This document shows positions 8,849 through 17,300 of a DNA stretch of 64,000 nucleotides, piece by piece. The DNA comes from Shewanella sp. 10N.286.48.A6 (lineage in GTDB: Bacteria > Pseudomonadota > Gammaproteobacteria > Enterobacterales > Shewanellaceae), in NCBI RefSeq assembly GCF_002873135.1, contig NZ_MCVI01000029.1:90017-154016 (forward strand), written 5' to 3'. The notes under the pieces were generated by a model that was not told the origin of the DNA, made no database searches, and was given only the letters and a program-made list of their open reading frames with translations. The position numbers and the translations under genes were made by a program. Every line of letters starts with the position of its first letter. Position 1 is the stretch's first letter.

Positions 8849-10033
8849 TTATTTCGCTGCCGCCAACAATGAAATCACCGCAGGCACATCCACAAAGCCA
8901 CACTCATCTAATAAATCAATAATGTACTTACTAAAGTTCAACTTGTGTTGCCGCTGGGTATGATACACCTGAAAACACATCACTAAGTCCGCTTCAGTTA
9001 ACTCCCCTTTATAATGCGCCATTGCCGTTAAATAGACCCGAAGCATAAAGAAATCAGCCATCATTAATCGATACGCTTGAGTCGGTGACAGCTTGTCCAT
9101 TAATGGAAAGTTCATTTGATACAAATAGTAAAAGCCATAACGCTGAAACAGCGTTGGATATTGCGCTAACAAGGGCTGAACTTGCTCATGCCAAATAGCA
9201 TCAATGCGATCAAAGCAGATATGTTTATCGGCATCGGCAAAACTTTGTATCGCGCGATTAATCACTTCAAAACGCTCGCGACCACGCTTAACTGAATTAG
9301 TGTTGAGCCATAAATGTATCGAGCTAAAAGCATGTAGTTTATGTTGCTTATTATCGCTATCAAAACCATCAAAATGCTGCTTAAGCACCCCTGAATCCGC
9401 TAAGGTCACTAACTGCTGATACATGTTATCAATATCAGCACTCACGGCTTGATTATTCATCGCCGCTTCTGCCGTTTTCATTAATATCCCGATCGCTAAT
9501 AAGCTTACTTCAAGTGGTGTATCAGGCTTTAACAATAACTGCATGCTGCAATCGTAAGTGGTACTTGCCCACTGTGGTGTGGCTTTAGATAGCTTTTTGG
9601 TTTGATATTTTGTTGTTTCAAACATAAAGGCATCATCTTTTAGTAAAACCATTCGCACCGCTTCGGGGCAGGATAACGACAAACTTTCATAACAACTACC
9701 ATCATTAACACGGCTTAATCTCGGGTAAGTTTGACAGGTATTACTGAGATATTGCTCACCTGCCTTAGCATGGATTTGGCACAAGCTTTTTTCATCTAAA
9801 AATTGGCAACCGCCTTTATCATCCAATATCGCTTGAGCCCAATTGTGGTCGCTCTTTTTGACTTTTTTCAGCGCAGATTTAGCTAACGCTTTTAGCTCAG
9901 GATGATTTGTCACTTTTTTGTAATTAGCTTTATTGATTTGAATATTCCAGCCAAAGCAACAACTGTCTTCACAGGCGCTGCCGACACAACTGAAATTTTT
10001 AACAAAATTGGGTTTAATTAACAAATGTTCCAC
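8849..10033 (-). CDS. fliB: Flagellin lysine-N-methylase FliB
   Basis: A 394-residue cytoplasmic protein of the FliB family, which methylates lysine side chains of flagellin. The family's cysteine-rich N-terminal half is intact: Cys16, Cys21, Cys25 and Cys26 (SACEDSCCFGW), then Cys76, Cys85, Cys100 (followed by TYPR), Cys114 and Cys122. These are probably metal or Fe-S ligands. The C-terminal half is helical. The likely start is GTG at 10033, with AGG about 8 bases upstream. It lies antisense between lafA and the fliD operon, so it interrupts the lateral gene order and is expressed separately. LafA is the most obvious substrate; a polar flagellin elsewhere could be another. Confidence 0.88.
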   Translation of the reverse strand: MEHLLIKPNFVKNFSCVGSACEDSCCFGWNIQINKANYKKVTNHPELKALAKSALKKVKKSDHNWAQAILDDKGGCQFLDEKSLCQIHAKAGEQYLSNTCQTYPRLSRVNDGSCYESLSLSCPEAVRMVLLKDDAFMFETTKYQTKKLSKATPQWASTTYDCSMQLLLKPDTPLEVSLLAIGILMKTAEAAMNNQAVSADIDNMYQQLVTLADSGVLKQHFDGFDSDNKQHKLHAFSSIHLWLNTNSVKRGRERFEVINRAIQSFADADKHICFDRIDAIWHEQVQPLLAQYPTLFQRYGFYYLYQMNFPLMDKLSPTQAYRLMMADFFMLRVYLTAMAHYKGELTEADLVMCFQVYHTQRQHKLNFSKYIIDLLDECGFVDVPAVISLLAAAK

Positions 10034-10333
10034 TATCTACCTGCCTTTCAAAAAGTGAGCTTTGCTTGCAAAGGCGACCGTATAAGCCAATGCCTAAAGT
10101 ACTTTTGATGCAAATCCACCTTCCAAGACTACTTTATTTATGCCTGTTTAATCAGTTCGGCAAATAATTTAGCCAGATACTCTGCCTCTACCAGCGACCC
10201 TTTTTATGTCGTTCAGTCTCAAATTTAACATAGCTCCCTAAACTGGAGCCAAATCATCACTTTCACTTCAGGCAAAGCCTAGCGCTGTCGCCTTTAGTCA
10301 TCACAAGAGCCTCTGTTGGTTAATGAGATAGTA
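10034..10333. other. Non-coding region between fliB and the fliD promoter
   Basis: About 300 bp with no convincing gene in either direction. It should contain the fliB promoter (minus strand). A short inverted element AGGCAAAGCCT is present near 10271, but nothing else stands out before the repeats at 10334. Confidence 0.4.
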
Positions 10334-10375
10334 AAACGGAAGTATCACTTCCTTACGATTAGACCAAACGGAAGT
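10334..10375 (+). promoter_or_regulatory. Repeated candidate activator site upstream of the sigma-54 promoter
   Basis: The decamer AAACGGAAGT occurs at 10334-10343 and again at 10366-10375, 32 bp apart (about three helical turns). The first copy is also part of an inverted repeat GGAAGT-ATC-ACTTCC (10338-10352). Centres are about 124 and 92 bp before the predicted start site, the normal distance for sigma-54 enhancer sites. The activator is inferred to be the lateral LafK/FlrA-type regulator, which is not in the window. Confidence 0.5.
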
Positions 10376-10436
10376 TACATAACCAAAATAATCATAACCA
10401 AACAACAAATAACATATTAAACAACATCTTAAATAT

Positions 10437-10451
10437 TGGCACAAAGATTGC
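10437..10451 (+). promoter_or_regulatory. Sigma-54 promoter of the fliD-motB operon
   Basis: TGGCACAAAGATTGC matches the sigma-54 consensus TGGCAC-N5-TTGC at every defined position, with exactly 10 bp between the -24 GG (10438-10439) and the -12 GC (10450-10451). The predicted start site is near 10463, 19 bp before the fliD ATG. This places the lateral sigma-28 gene fliA in the sigma-54-dependent class. Confidence 0.88.
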
Positions 10452-10481
10452 CATTCATAAAGATAGACTATAGGAGTTGCC

Positions 10482-11852
10482 ATGATTTCAGGTATGAGTG
10501 CCGCGTCATTTGCTGAGCAGTTAGTGTCTGCAGACCGAATGGGAAAAGATGCCCTGTTCAAAACCAATTTAACTAACAGCAATTCACAAATTGATGCTTA
10601 TAAAATTCTTGAAACCACCTTAAGTAAGATGACCACTAATCTGGACAAATTAAATGGTGATGGTTTTGACGGTAAAGATTCTGAGATCAGTGATGGTAGT
10701 GCCGTTATTACCGTGGATAATGATGCGCCTACTGGCGTATATGACTTACATGTAAAGCAACTGGCCCAAGCCCATCAAATCAGTCAAAGCTATGCTAGCG
10801 AAGATGAAATTTTGCCGACCTCTGGTATTTTCAGCCTTGATATCGATGGCGAAAGCATTGAAATTGATATGGCCGATCTTAACGCCAGTGGTAGAGCCAC
10901 CGTAGCCGACCTGCGTGATGCGATTAACAAACACCCTGATAACCCTGGCGTGCAAGCTTCGCTGGTGAGAACCGGTGGCAATGTTGAGCTGATGCTGACA
11001 TCCACAGAAACAGGCAAAGACTTTGAAATAGATGCACAAATGGATGGCGCAGCTTGGGGCACTGAACGCGTGTCAGCCGAAGATGCTCAGTTCACCCTCA
11101 ATGGCATCGACATTAGCAGTAATTCAAACTATCTCGAAAATGTCATTGATGGCGTCAACATCGAACTTAAAAAAGCGCACGCCGTGGGTGAAAGTGCCAC
11201 CATTACTATTGCCTCTGACACCGAAGGTGCTGAAGGCGCGGTAAACGACTTTGTTGACTCTTTTAATGATTTGATGACCAAACTGAATGAGCTTACCCGC
11301 TCGATGGGCAGCTCGGTTTTAGACGATATCAATAAAGACAAAGACGATGATAATGATGACGATGATGACGATGATGACGATGATGATGATAAAGACTCAT
11401 CGGTCGGCGAAGATCAGATTGGTATTTTAAAAGGCGATTCAAGCCTAAGAATGCTCCAAGGCAACATTCGCAATGCTGTTTTTGAAACCGCGCCAAATGG
11501 CATGCGTTTATCTGATATTGGTATTGAAATGGGCCGTGATGGTCAACTTTCAATTGATGACGAAAAGCTGTCTCAAGCCATCTTAAGCGACCCTGACAGC
11601 GTGAAAGAGATGTTCACTGGTGATGGCAGCATCGTTGACACCATTAACACCAGCATAGACCCATTTACTAAATCAAATGGCTACATCGATTTAAAACAAA
11701 AAAACCTCGACTCAAAAGTAGAAGGCATTGAAGACAGTATGTCACGTCATGACAACTTGATGTCACAGCGTTACCAAATCTACCTCGGTCAATTCACTGC
11801 CATGGAAAATACTATTAGCAAGCTCAGCTCTGCCAGTACTCTTTTTTACTAG
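10482..11852 (+). CDS. fliD: Filament cap protein FliD (LafB-type) with poly-Asp insert
   Basis: 456 residues. The N-terminal FliD domain (SGMSAASFAEQLVSADRMGK) and the C-terminal domain (QKNLDSKVEGIEDSMSRHDN) are typical of the cap that folds flagellin at the filament tip. Residues ~282-307 contain an unusual aspartate tract: codons 288-303 are fifteen Asp and one Asn. It lies between the middle domain and the C-terminal D1 part, so it is probably a surface loop. Ribosome site AGGAG lies 7 bases before the ATG. This is the first gene of the operon driven by the sigma-54 promoter. Confidence 0.93.
   Translation: MISGMSAASFAEQLVSADRMGKDALFKTNLTNSNSQIDAYKILETTLSKMTTNLDKLNGDGFDGKDSEISDGSAVITVDNDAPTGVYDLHVKQLAQAHQISQSYASEDEILPTSGIFSLDIDGESIEIDMADLNASGRATVADLRDAINKHPDNPGVQASLVRTGGNVELMLTSTETGKDFEIDAQMDGAAWGTERVSAEDAQFTLNGIDISSNSNYLENVIDGVNIELKKAHAVGESATITIASDTEGAEGAVNDFVDSFNDLMTKLNELTRSMGSSVLDDINKDKDDDNDDDDDDDDDDDDKDSSVGEDQIGILKGDSSLRMLQGNIRNAVFETAPNGMRLSDIGIEMGRDGQLSIDDEKLSQAILSDPDSVKEMFTGDGSIVDTINTSIDPFTKSNGYIDLKQKNLDSKVEGIEDSMSRHDNLMSQRYQIYLGQFTAMENTISKLSSASTLFY
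11343..11390 (+). repeat. GAY trinucleotide tract within fliD (poly-Asp)
   Basis: Sixteen codons made of GAC/GAT with one AAT, containing a repeated 9-bp unit gatgatgac. The number of units can change by slippage without shifting the frame, giving length variation in the acidic loop of FliD. Confidence 0.9.
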
Positions 11853-11866
11853 GAATTAAATATTAA

Positions 11867-12247
11867 ATGTTGAACGAATACGATCCTTTTAACGCATACA
11901 AGCAAACGACCCTTGATGCCCGCGTTGCAGCGGCAAACCCACATGAAATGGTGCGTATGCTGCTGGACGGACTGCTAGAAGAAGTACAAAGAAGCAGTGG
12001 TTTTATGGAGCGCCGTAGTTTTGAGGACAAGGGCAGAAGTATCAATAAATGCCTCAACATTATTCATGGTTTAGATTCAATGTTAGACCTTGAAAATGGC
12101 GGTGAAGTCGCCACCACACTTAACCGTTTATATGACTATTGCAGCCGTCAATTGGTGACTGCCAGCGTTGAAAACAGCATTGAAGCACTTACTCCCGTTA
12201 TTAAGGTAATTACAGATGTCAGAGCCGGTTGGGCCAACCTCAACTAA
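11867..12247 (+). CDS. fliS: Flagellin export chaperone FliS (LafC-type)
   Basis: A 126-residue, all-helical protein of typical FliS length. The motif ANPHEMVRMLLDGLLEEV near residues 24-41 is conserved in FliS, which binds the flagellin C-terminal helix in the cytoplasm and prevents early polymerisation. AGGAATT precedes the ATG. The 3' end overlaps the next gene by 32 bases. Confidence 0.93.
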   Translation: MLNEYDPFNAYKQTTLDARVAAANPHEMVRMLLDGLLEEVQRSSGFMERRSFEDKGRSINKCLNIIHGLDSMLDLENGGEVATTLNRLYDYCSRQLVTASVENSIEALTPVIKVITDVRAGWANLN

Positions 12248-12542
12248 TCAATGGCACCAATTTGAAGTGGCATTGCTGAAATATGCACAGCTTAAAGATT
12301 GGCAAAAAGTTGAAAAAGTGAATGAGTTAATGATGTTGGCGCTAAGTGCTCAAGGGAAACCCAAAACACAGCACCAACTACTTGCACGTCGTTCTCTAGC
12401 AAAAGTGCATCAAAAGGTCATCGGCATCGCAACCGCTGAAAAACAAGCCATTGCCACTGAAATGAAACAGTTTCACGCGCAACAAGATGGCCTTGCTGCA
12501 TACGAGTTAACCAATATCAGCGGAAACGTTTATGATAAATAA
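12216..12542 (+). CDS. fliT: FliT-like chaperone (LafD-type)
   Basis: A 108-residue predicted helical protein in the FliT position between fliS and fliK. FliT-type proteins chaperone the FliD cap. Sequence conservation in this family is weak, so the assignment leans on size, helical content and gene order. The ATG lies inside fliS (32-base overlap) with AAGG 11 bases upstream. The 3' end overlaps fliK by 11 bases, so translation of the three genes is probably coupled. Confidence 0.7.
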   Translation: MSEPVGPTSTNQWHQFEVALLKYAQLKDWQKVEKVNELMMLALSAQGKPKTQHQLLARRSLAKVHQKVIGIATAEKQAIATEMKQFHAQQDGLAAYELTNISGNVYDK

Positions 12543-13722
12543 TATAGCGAGTTTTGCAGCTGGGAACAGCTCAATATATCACTCAGCAAACAATCCGCAG
12601 CAAAATAACGCCGACACTCAAGGTGATGAACTTGGGATGATAGGTTTTGTGATGCCGACGGTTGAAGCAAGACCCGATAGTGCCAATACGAGTGCGCCCT
12701 TAAACCAAGGGGCACAGTCTTATAGTGGCACATTTTTGGCGTCAGACTTACCTGCAAATGTACTGGCTGAGTTAAAGCAACATCCGCAGCTAAAAGGAAT
12801 GTTAACCCAAGATAGCAGTGGTCAATTACAGTTCCAATTACCAGCAAATGCAGATGCGGCAGCTAAAGCGGTTAACTCAGATGCACAAGCGTTATTGGCG
12901 TTAATTCAGCAGTTTGCTGAAAAAGCGACGACTCAAGCCGGTGACTCGGTCAATAATACAAATGCCCAAATTGGCGCTTCAATATCAACAACGGCTGTGC
13001 CCATTGCGCCGCTATCAATGCAACAGTCAACGCCAATATCAACACAAAAGTCATCGACACCATTATCAAGCTCGCCAATGTTACAACAAGCGTCGGTACC
13101 TGCATCACACTCTCCGATGTTGCAGCAAGCGTACAGCCCTGCAATAGAGCCACCAATATCAGCAACCAGCTTTGCTGCTATTCAGCCTGTTACTACCGAG
13201 GCGGCTAACAGCGATATTGATAGTATTAATCAAGTCATTCAGCAGTTAACTGCCACCACCCAAAAAAGCCAAAATCCGGTGAGCCAATGGGGCCCTGTAT
13301 CGGTCACCCAATCAGCCCCTTTATTGCATCAAGCAAATGAAATAATGTCGCCTTTACGGGACCAGTTACGTTTTCAAATTGATCAGCAAATTAAGCACGC
13401 TGAGCTGCGCTTAGACCCACCTGAACTTGGCAAGGTAGAGCTCAATATTCGACTAGATGGAGACCGTTTACATGTACAAATGCACGCTGCAAACCCTGCA
13501 GTAAGAGATGCATTACTGATGGGCTTAGACCGTCTGCGAATGGAGTTAGAAATGGATCATGGTGGTCAGGTGGATATTGATATGGGCCAGCAGCAATCTG
13601 AGCAACATGCTCAACAGCCGCTACCACTGACCAACGCTGAATCAGCTATTGAACATCAAGCAAGTGAGCAACAACAAACGGCTCATCGCACGCAACAAGA
13701 TCAAGTTGACTTGCTCGCCTAA
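12532..13722 (+). CDS. fliK: Hook-length control protein FliK (LafE-type)
   Basis: 396 residues. The N-terminal and central parts are low-complexity, rich in Gln, Ser, Pro and Ala, with a repeated SSSPMLQQAS / SHSPMLQQAY element (near residues 184-203), as expected for the secreted ruler. The conserved C-terminal domain (LRLDPPELGKVELNIRLDGD) switches export specificity by contacting FlhB. The ATG overlaps the fliT end. FliK N-termini diverge fast, but the C-terminal domain makes this call firm. Confidence 0.93.
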   Translation: MINNIASFAAGNSSIYHSANNPQQNNADTQGDELGMIGFVMPTVEARPDSANTSAPLNQGAQSYSGTFLASDLPANVLAELKQHPQLKGMLTQDSSGQLQFQLPANADAAAKAVNSDAQALLALIQQFAEKATTQAGDSVNNTNAQIGASISTTAVPIAPLSMQQSTPISTQKSSTPLSSSPMLQQASVPASHSPMLQQAYSPAIEPPISATSFAAIQPVTTEAANSDIDSINQVIQQLTATTQKSQNPVSQWGPVSVTQSAPLLHQANEIMSPLRDQLRFQIDQQIKHAELRLDPPELGKVELNIRLDGDRLHVQMHAANPAVRDALLMGLDRLRMELEMDHGGQVDIDMGQQQSEQHAQQPLPLTNAESAIEHQASEQQQTAHRTQQDQVDLLA

Positions 13723-13736
13723 CCAAGGAATACAAG

Positions 13737-14195
13737 ATGGCTATTGGAAAAAGTAAAATAATTAAAATTAGTATATTCGCAACTCTATTTTGTGGTTGGT
13801 CTGCGGGTATGTTTTGGGTTGGTTGGAAGTCACCAGAATTGATTGGAAGCCCTTTCAGCGAGTACGAACCTGCGCCAAAAGTGGCCAGTTATTACCCGCT
13901 GGAAAAGTTTGTATTTTCTATTTCTGGCAAAGAAACCAACCATTATTTGTTATTGGAGATGGCGCTTAAAAGTACTTCTGAAGATGCTAAAGAAACACTC
14001 ACAAGTGCTGACCCACTGATTAAAAATACCCTTATGAAAATGTTTTCTCAAAAAGACTTCGAGCAACTTAGCGCCAGTAATCAGCTTGATATTTTACAAA
14101 CTGAGGCTCAGGTATTACTCGCGACAGTACTTAACGAGAATAACTTCACCATCGAACTTGATGACGTACTGTTCACTAAAATGGTTATTCAATAA
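13737..14195 (+). CDS. fliL: Flagellar basal-body protein FliL (LafF-type)
   Basis: A 152-residue inner-membrane protein with one N-terminal transmembrane helix (residues ~9-29) and a periplasmic domain containing the FliL pattern YYPLEKFVFSIS and a C-terminal end (NNFTIELDDVLFTKMVIQ). FliL forms a ring around the stator units and stabilises or strengthens torque, which matters most for swarming lateral motors. AAGGAA precedes the ATG. It is followed closely by fliA. Confidence 0.88.
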   Translation: MAIGKSKIIKISIFATLFCGWSAGMFWVGWKSPELIGSPFSEYEPAPKVASYYPLEKFVFSISGKETNHYLLLEMALKSTSEDAKETLTSADPLIKNTLMKMFSQKDFEQLSASNQLDILQTEAQVLLATVLNENNFTIELDDVLFTKMVIQ

Positions 14196-14209
14196 AGAGA
14201 AATTGTCAT

Positions 14210-14932
14210 ATGCAATCAGGTCAACTCGCTTATCAAGCCACTTTTGATGATCAAAGTGTCAATCGTTTAACCGAAGCGCAAGTTATGCAGCAATATTTGC
14301 CATTAGTGAAGAAATCGGTATCACACCTTAGAACTCACTGTGGTGCTGCACTGGCGATCGAGGACATGGAGCAAATAGGGTTAATGGCATTGCTGGAGTC
14401 TTCAAGGCGCTACCCTGGTGAATATGACAATGGTTTTCTCTCTTTTGCAGGACAACGCATCCGCGGCGCGATTCTCGATGAATTGCGCCGTCAGGATTGG
14501 CGTCCACGTCCTGTAAGACAACAAGCACATCAACTCAATGATGCGGTTCGTAAGTTGATTCGAGAGCTTGGTCGTGAACCCACTGATACGGAAGTTGCTG
14601 AAAGTTTAGGTTTATCCAAAGACCAATATCGAGATCGCTTATTTGCAACACAATCAGAATCAATGAAAAGTTTGGATGAACTCCTCGAAGATGGTGCTAA
14701 TTTCAAAGACAAAAGTTGTTTTATTGAGCAAATAACCAATAAAGACACCTTATTCAAAGCAATTTCGAAATTAAACAAAAGAGAACAAGTAATTCTGTCG
14801 CTTTATTATCAGCATGAACTTAATTTAAAAGAGATCGCTGCAACCCTAGGATTAACTGAAACGCGCATTTGTCAGCTGCATAAGCAGGCTGTGGTGAGCC
14901 TTCAGCAAATCTATCAACAGTGGGAGCGATAA
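14210..14932 (+). CDS. fliA: Flagellar sigma factor FliA (sigma-28, LafS-type)
   Basis: A 240-residue sigma-28 protein. Regions 2 (LVKKSVSHLR and the RIRGAILDELRRQDWRPRPV segment), 3 (ELGREPTDTEVAESLGLS) and 4 (LSLYYQHELNLKEIAATLGL) are present in order. It should direct the late lateral genes such as lafA and motAB. Lying inside an operon with its own sigma-54 promoter, it resembles lafS of the V. parahaemolyticus lateral system and not the polar fliA, which sits beside flhF-flhG. The cognate anti-sigma factor FlgM is outside the window. Confidence 0.93.
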   Translation: MQSGQLAYQATFDDQSVNRLTEAQVMQQYLPLVKKSVSHLRTHCGAALAIEDMEQIGLMALLESSRRYPGEYDNGFLSFAGQRIRGAILDELRRQDWRPRPVRQQAHQLNDAVRKLIRELGREPTDTEVAESLGLSKDQYRDRLFATQSESMKSLDELLEDGANFKDKSCFIEQITNKDTLFKAISKLNKREQVILSLYYQHELNLKEIAATLGLTETRICQLHKQAVVSLQQIYQQWER

Positions 14933-14947
14933 AACCAGGCAGGAAAT

Positions 14948-15805
14948 ATGAGCAAGTTAGTAGGTATATCAATCATTCTTTTCTCAGTATTTGGTGGATA
15001 TATTTGGGCAGGAGGCATCCTAGCTGCTTTATGGCAACCTGCTGAGCTTTTGATCATTTTTGGCGCAGGATTCGGCGCTATTATTATCGCTTGTCCAAAA
15101 GCAGTTTTAATGGACATGATTGAGCAAATTAAAGAAGTTTTTACCAAAGAATCTGAAGACCCCGAGTTATACCCGCAGTTATTTGGCTTAATGAATATGC
15201 TGATGACTCAAATTCAATCACAAGGCTTAAAAGTCCTTGATGAGCATATCGATAAACCCAACGAAAGCTCACTCTTCCTGATGTATCCAGCAGTACTTGA
15301 TCACCCCAAGGTAATGCAATTTTTAATCGATAACTTGCGTATGCAGTCAATGGGTAAGATTGCTCCCCACGATTTAGAACATATCCTCGATGAAGAAATC
15401 GAGCGTATTGAAGAAGACAGCTTACGCCCCTCTCATGCAATTGGAAAAACGGCAGAAGCCATGCCTGGTTTCGGTATTCTCGCTGCAGTGTTGGGTATTA
15501 TCGTTACCATGTCACACATTGACGGTCCTATCACCATGATTGGGGTAAAAGTGGCCGCTGCCTTGGTGGGAACCTTTATTGGTATTTTCGCCTGTTACTG
15601 CTTTTTTGACCCATTAGCAAAGTCACTTGAACACCTTGTGGAGAGAAAGAGCGCCCAACTTCGTTGCGTTGCCGCAGGATTAGTTTCCTTTGCCAAAGGC
15701 AAGCCACCGATGTTGGCACTTGATGCAGGCCGCAAACAAATTCAATCAGAAAACCGCCCTTCATTTATCGAGCTTGAACGCTGGATTGAGGAGCAACGCG
15801 GCTAA
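14948..15805 (+). CDS. motA: Flagellar stator protein MotA (LafT-type, probably proton-driven)
   Basis: 285 residues with four transmembrane helices and a large cytoplasmic loop. The conserved end-of-loop segment AEAMPGFGILAAVLGIIVTM is present. The length is close to E. coli MotA (295) and longer than sodium-type PomA (~254), which with the lateral context suggests proton coupling; this is an inference. AGGAA lies directly before the ATG. The stop codon overlaps the motB start by one base. Confidence 0.93.
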   Translation: MSKLVGISIILFSVFGGYIWAGGILAALWQPAELLIIFGAGFGAIIIACPKAVLMDMIEQIKEVFTKESEDPELYPQLFGLMNMLMTQIQSQGLKVLDEHIDKPNESSLFLMYPAVLDHPKVMQFLIDNLRMQSMGKIAPHDLEHILDEEIERIEEDSLRPSHAIGKTAEAMPGFGILAAVLGIIVTMSHIDGPITMIGVKVAAALVGTFIGIFACYCFFDPLAKSLEHLVERKSAQLRCVAAGLVSFAKGKPPMLALDAGRKQIQSENRPSFIELERWIEEQRG

Positions 15806-16812
15806 TGGCTATTCATCAAGAACAAATAATTATCAACCGTAAGAAACGCAAAAAAAAGCATGCGGCCCATGGCGGTGCTTGGAAAGTCGCCTTTGCTGAT
15901 TTTACCTTAGCCATGATGGCGTTATTTATGGTGTTGTGGATCATGCAGGTTGCCGATCAAAAAGAGCGCACCCTAATTGTGCAGTACCTTAAAGGCGATA
16001 TGAATTTATCGGGTCCACTCAACCCGTTTGATTTAAGTCACCCATCTTCAATTATTGATCTTGATGGCAGCTTATCTATTGAAACATCTGTAATGCCTAT
16101 TGCTGGCCAAGGTAAAAACACACTATCAGTCAATAAGCGCCATGCGCTTGGTGAGCAGGACTCAGCAGCAGGCACAGGTAATAAACTCAATTCATTGTTA
16201 CCAGGTGAATTTGAAACCCAAATACAACTTGAAGTGCTTGCTCGAGAAATTGAGGAAATTATTACAAATGAAGACATGAACGCCAATGTGAATTTGCAAA
16301 TTGTTCCCCAAGGTATTCGTATTCTGGTTCATGACAATGTGGAGCAATTTATGTTTACCCGTGGCAGTGCTAACGTGCAAACTTATTTTGAAGATCTGTT
16401 ACTGGCATTAGGAAAGTTACTTGGACAAATTAATAATGGTTTGAGTATCTCAGGACATACAGATTCTTTGCCATTTGCTGGTACGAGTTTTACCAACTGG
16501 GAGCTATCTAGCCAGCGAGCATTATTGGCCAGACGAATACTAGAAGCCGGCGGGGTTCGCTACAAACAAGTCGTGCAAGTAACAGGAATGGCAGACCAGT
16601 CACCTTATGTATTAGATGACTCTGCAGCTGCAGCCAATAGACGTATAGAGCTGTTAGTCCTCACAAAAGAAGCAGAAAAAAGTCTCCGCATGATGACAGG
16701 CTTACAAAGTAGACATAGCGAAGGCAATAGCCAAATCAACAACAAAGTCGATAAAGCAATTCAAGCGGCTGAAGATAATATCCCTCGAGCACGGTATTCC
16801 ATTAATGACTGA
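15805..16812 (+). CDS. motB: Flagellar stator protein MotB (LafU-type)
   Basis: 335 residues. A single N-terminal helix carries the ion-binding aspartate in KVAFADFTLAMMALFMVLW (Asp at residue ~32). The C-terminal OmpA-like domain has SISGHTDSLPF and NWELSSQRA, which bind peptidoglycan and anchor the stator. With MotA it forms the ion channel that powers rotation. Its last 8 bases overlap the start of a PilZ-domain gene. Confidence 0.94.
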   Translation: MAIHQEQIIINRKKRKKKHAAHGGAWKVAFADFTLAMMALFMVLWIMQVADQKERTLIVQYLKGDMNLSGPLNPFDLSHPSSIIDLDGSLSIETSVMPIAGQGKNTLSVNKRHALGEQDSAAGTGNKLNSLLPGEFETQIQLEVLAREIEEIITNEDMNANVNLQIVPQGIRILVHDNVEQFMFTRGSANVQTYFEDLLLALGKLLGQINNGLSISGHTDSLPFAGTSFTNWELSSQRALLARRILEAGGVRYKQVVQVTGMADQSPYVLDDSAAAANRRIELLVLTKEAEKSLRMMTGLQSRHSEGNSQINNKVDKAIQAAEDNIPRARYSIND

Positions 16813-17251
16813 AGAATACAAAGAAGTGGGCCAGTTTGCACCGCGTGAAAGCCGTAAAGAGCTAGCAGAAACAGCCACTGTAGATCATCGCGAACATGCA
16901 CGAATAAGCCTTAGAGAGTCCCAAGAGGAGCTATCAAGAGCCTGTGATGGCATCAGTGTCAAATTACACCAGAAAAGCTGGTTTCTTATGGAAGAGTTAG
17001 GCATTGCCAATATTAAAGATATCAGCCTAAGTGGTGTCGGTTTAATAACGCCATTAACTCTTGAATTAGAATCCATCGTTTGGGTCGAGATTAAACAGCA
17101 GTTTTTTGAATTCGCCATCAAGCGACAATATCCCATTAATCAAAGATTAACTTTCATTGGTGGCCAATGGATCTCTGACAATCAAGCTAAGCTCACCAAG
17201 CTGCTAGCTGAGATCAATAATCTAAAAATCACGAATGATTTAACTGAATAA
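16805..17251 (+). CDS. PilZ-domain protein coupled to motB
   Basis: 148 residues, cytoplasmic. The two c-di-GMP binding motifs are visible: RxxxR at residues 29-33 (REHAR) and DxSxxG at 72-77 (DISLSG). The spacing between them (38 residues) is longer than in many PilZ proteins. The remaining sequence fits a single beta-barrel domain with a C-terminal helix. The ATG lies inside the end of motB (ATGACTGA overlap), so its production is tied to the stator. By analogy with YcgR and related brakes it may act on lateral MotA or the rotor when c-di-GMP rises. This is inferred from context; binding is not shown. Confidence 0.8.
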   Translation: MTEEYKEVGQFAPRESRKELAETATVDHREHARISLRESQEELSRACDGISVKLHQKSWFLMEELGIANIKDISLSGVGLITPLTLELESIVWVEIKQQFFEFAIKRQYPINQRLTFIGGQWISDNQAKLTKLLAEINNLKITNDLTE

Positions 17252-17280
17252 TATTATTCAACAAAATAATAATATTCAGT
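17243..17280 (+). repeat. Inverted repeat at the end of the PilZ gene
   Basis: A 16-base arm (17243-17258) pairs with 17265-17280 with one mismatch and a 6-base loop. It spans the stop codon (17249-17251). No T run follows, so it may be a 3' mRNA stabiliser or attenuator before the next gene and not a true terminator. Confidence 0.6.
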
Positions 17281-17300
17281 GAAGTAATAGGGACATTAAT

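Noticed and set aside
10034-10333. Possible gene remnant between fliB and fliD
   Set aside because: No frame or recognisable protein fragment could be found.
11329-11553. Histidine-rich minus-strand frame opposite fliD
   Set aside because: It is the complement of the poly-Asp tract, not a gene.
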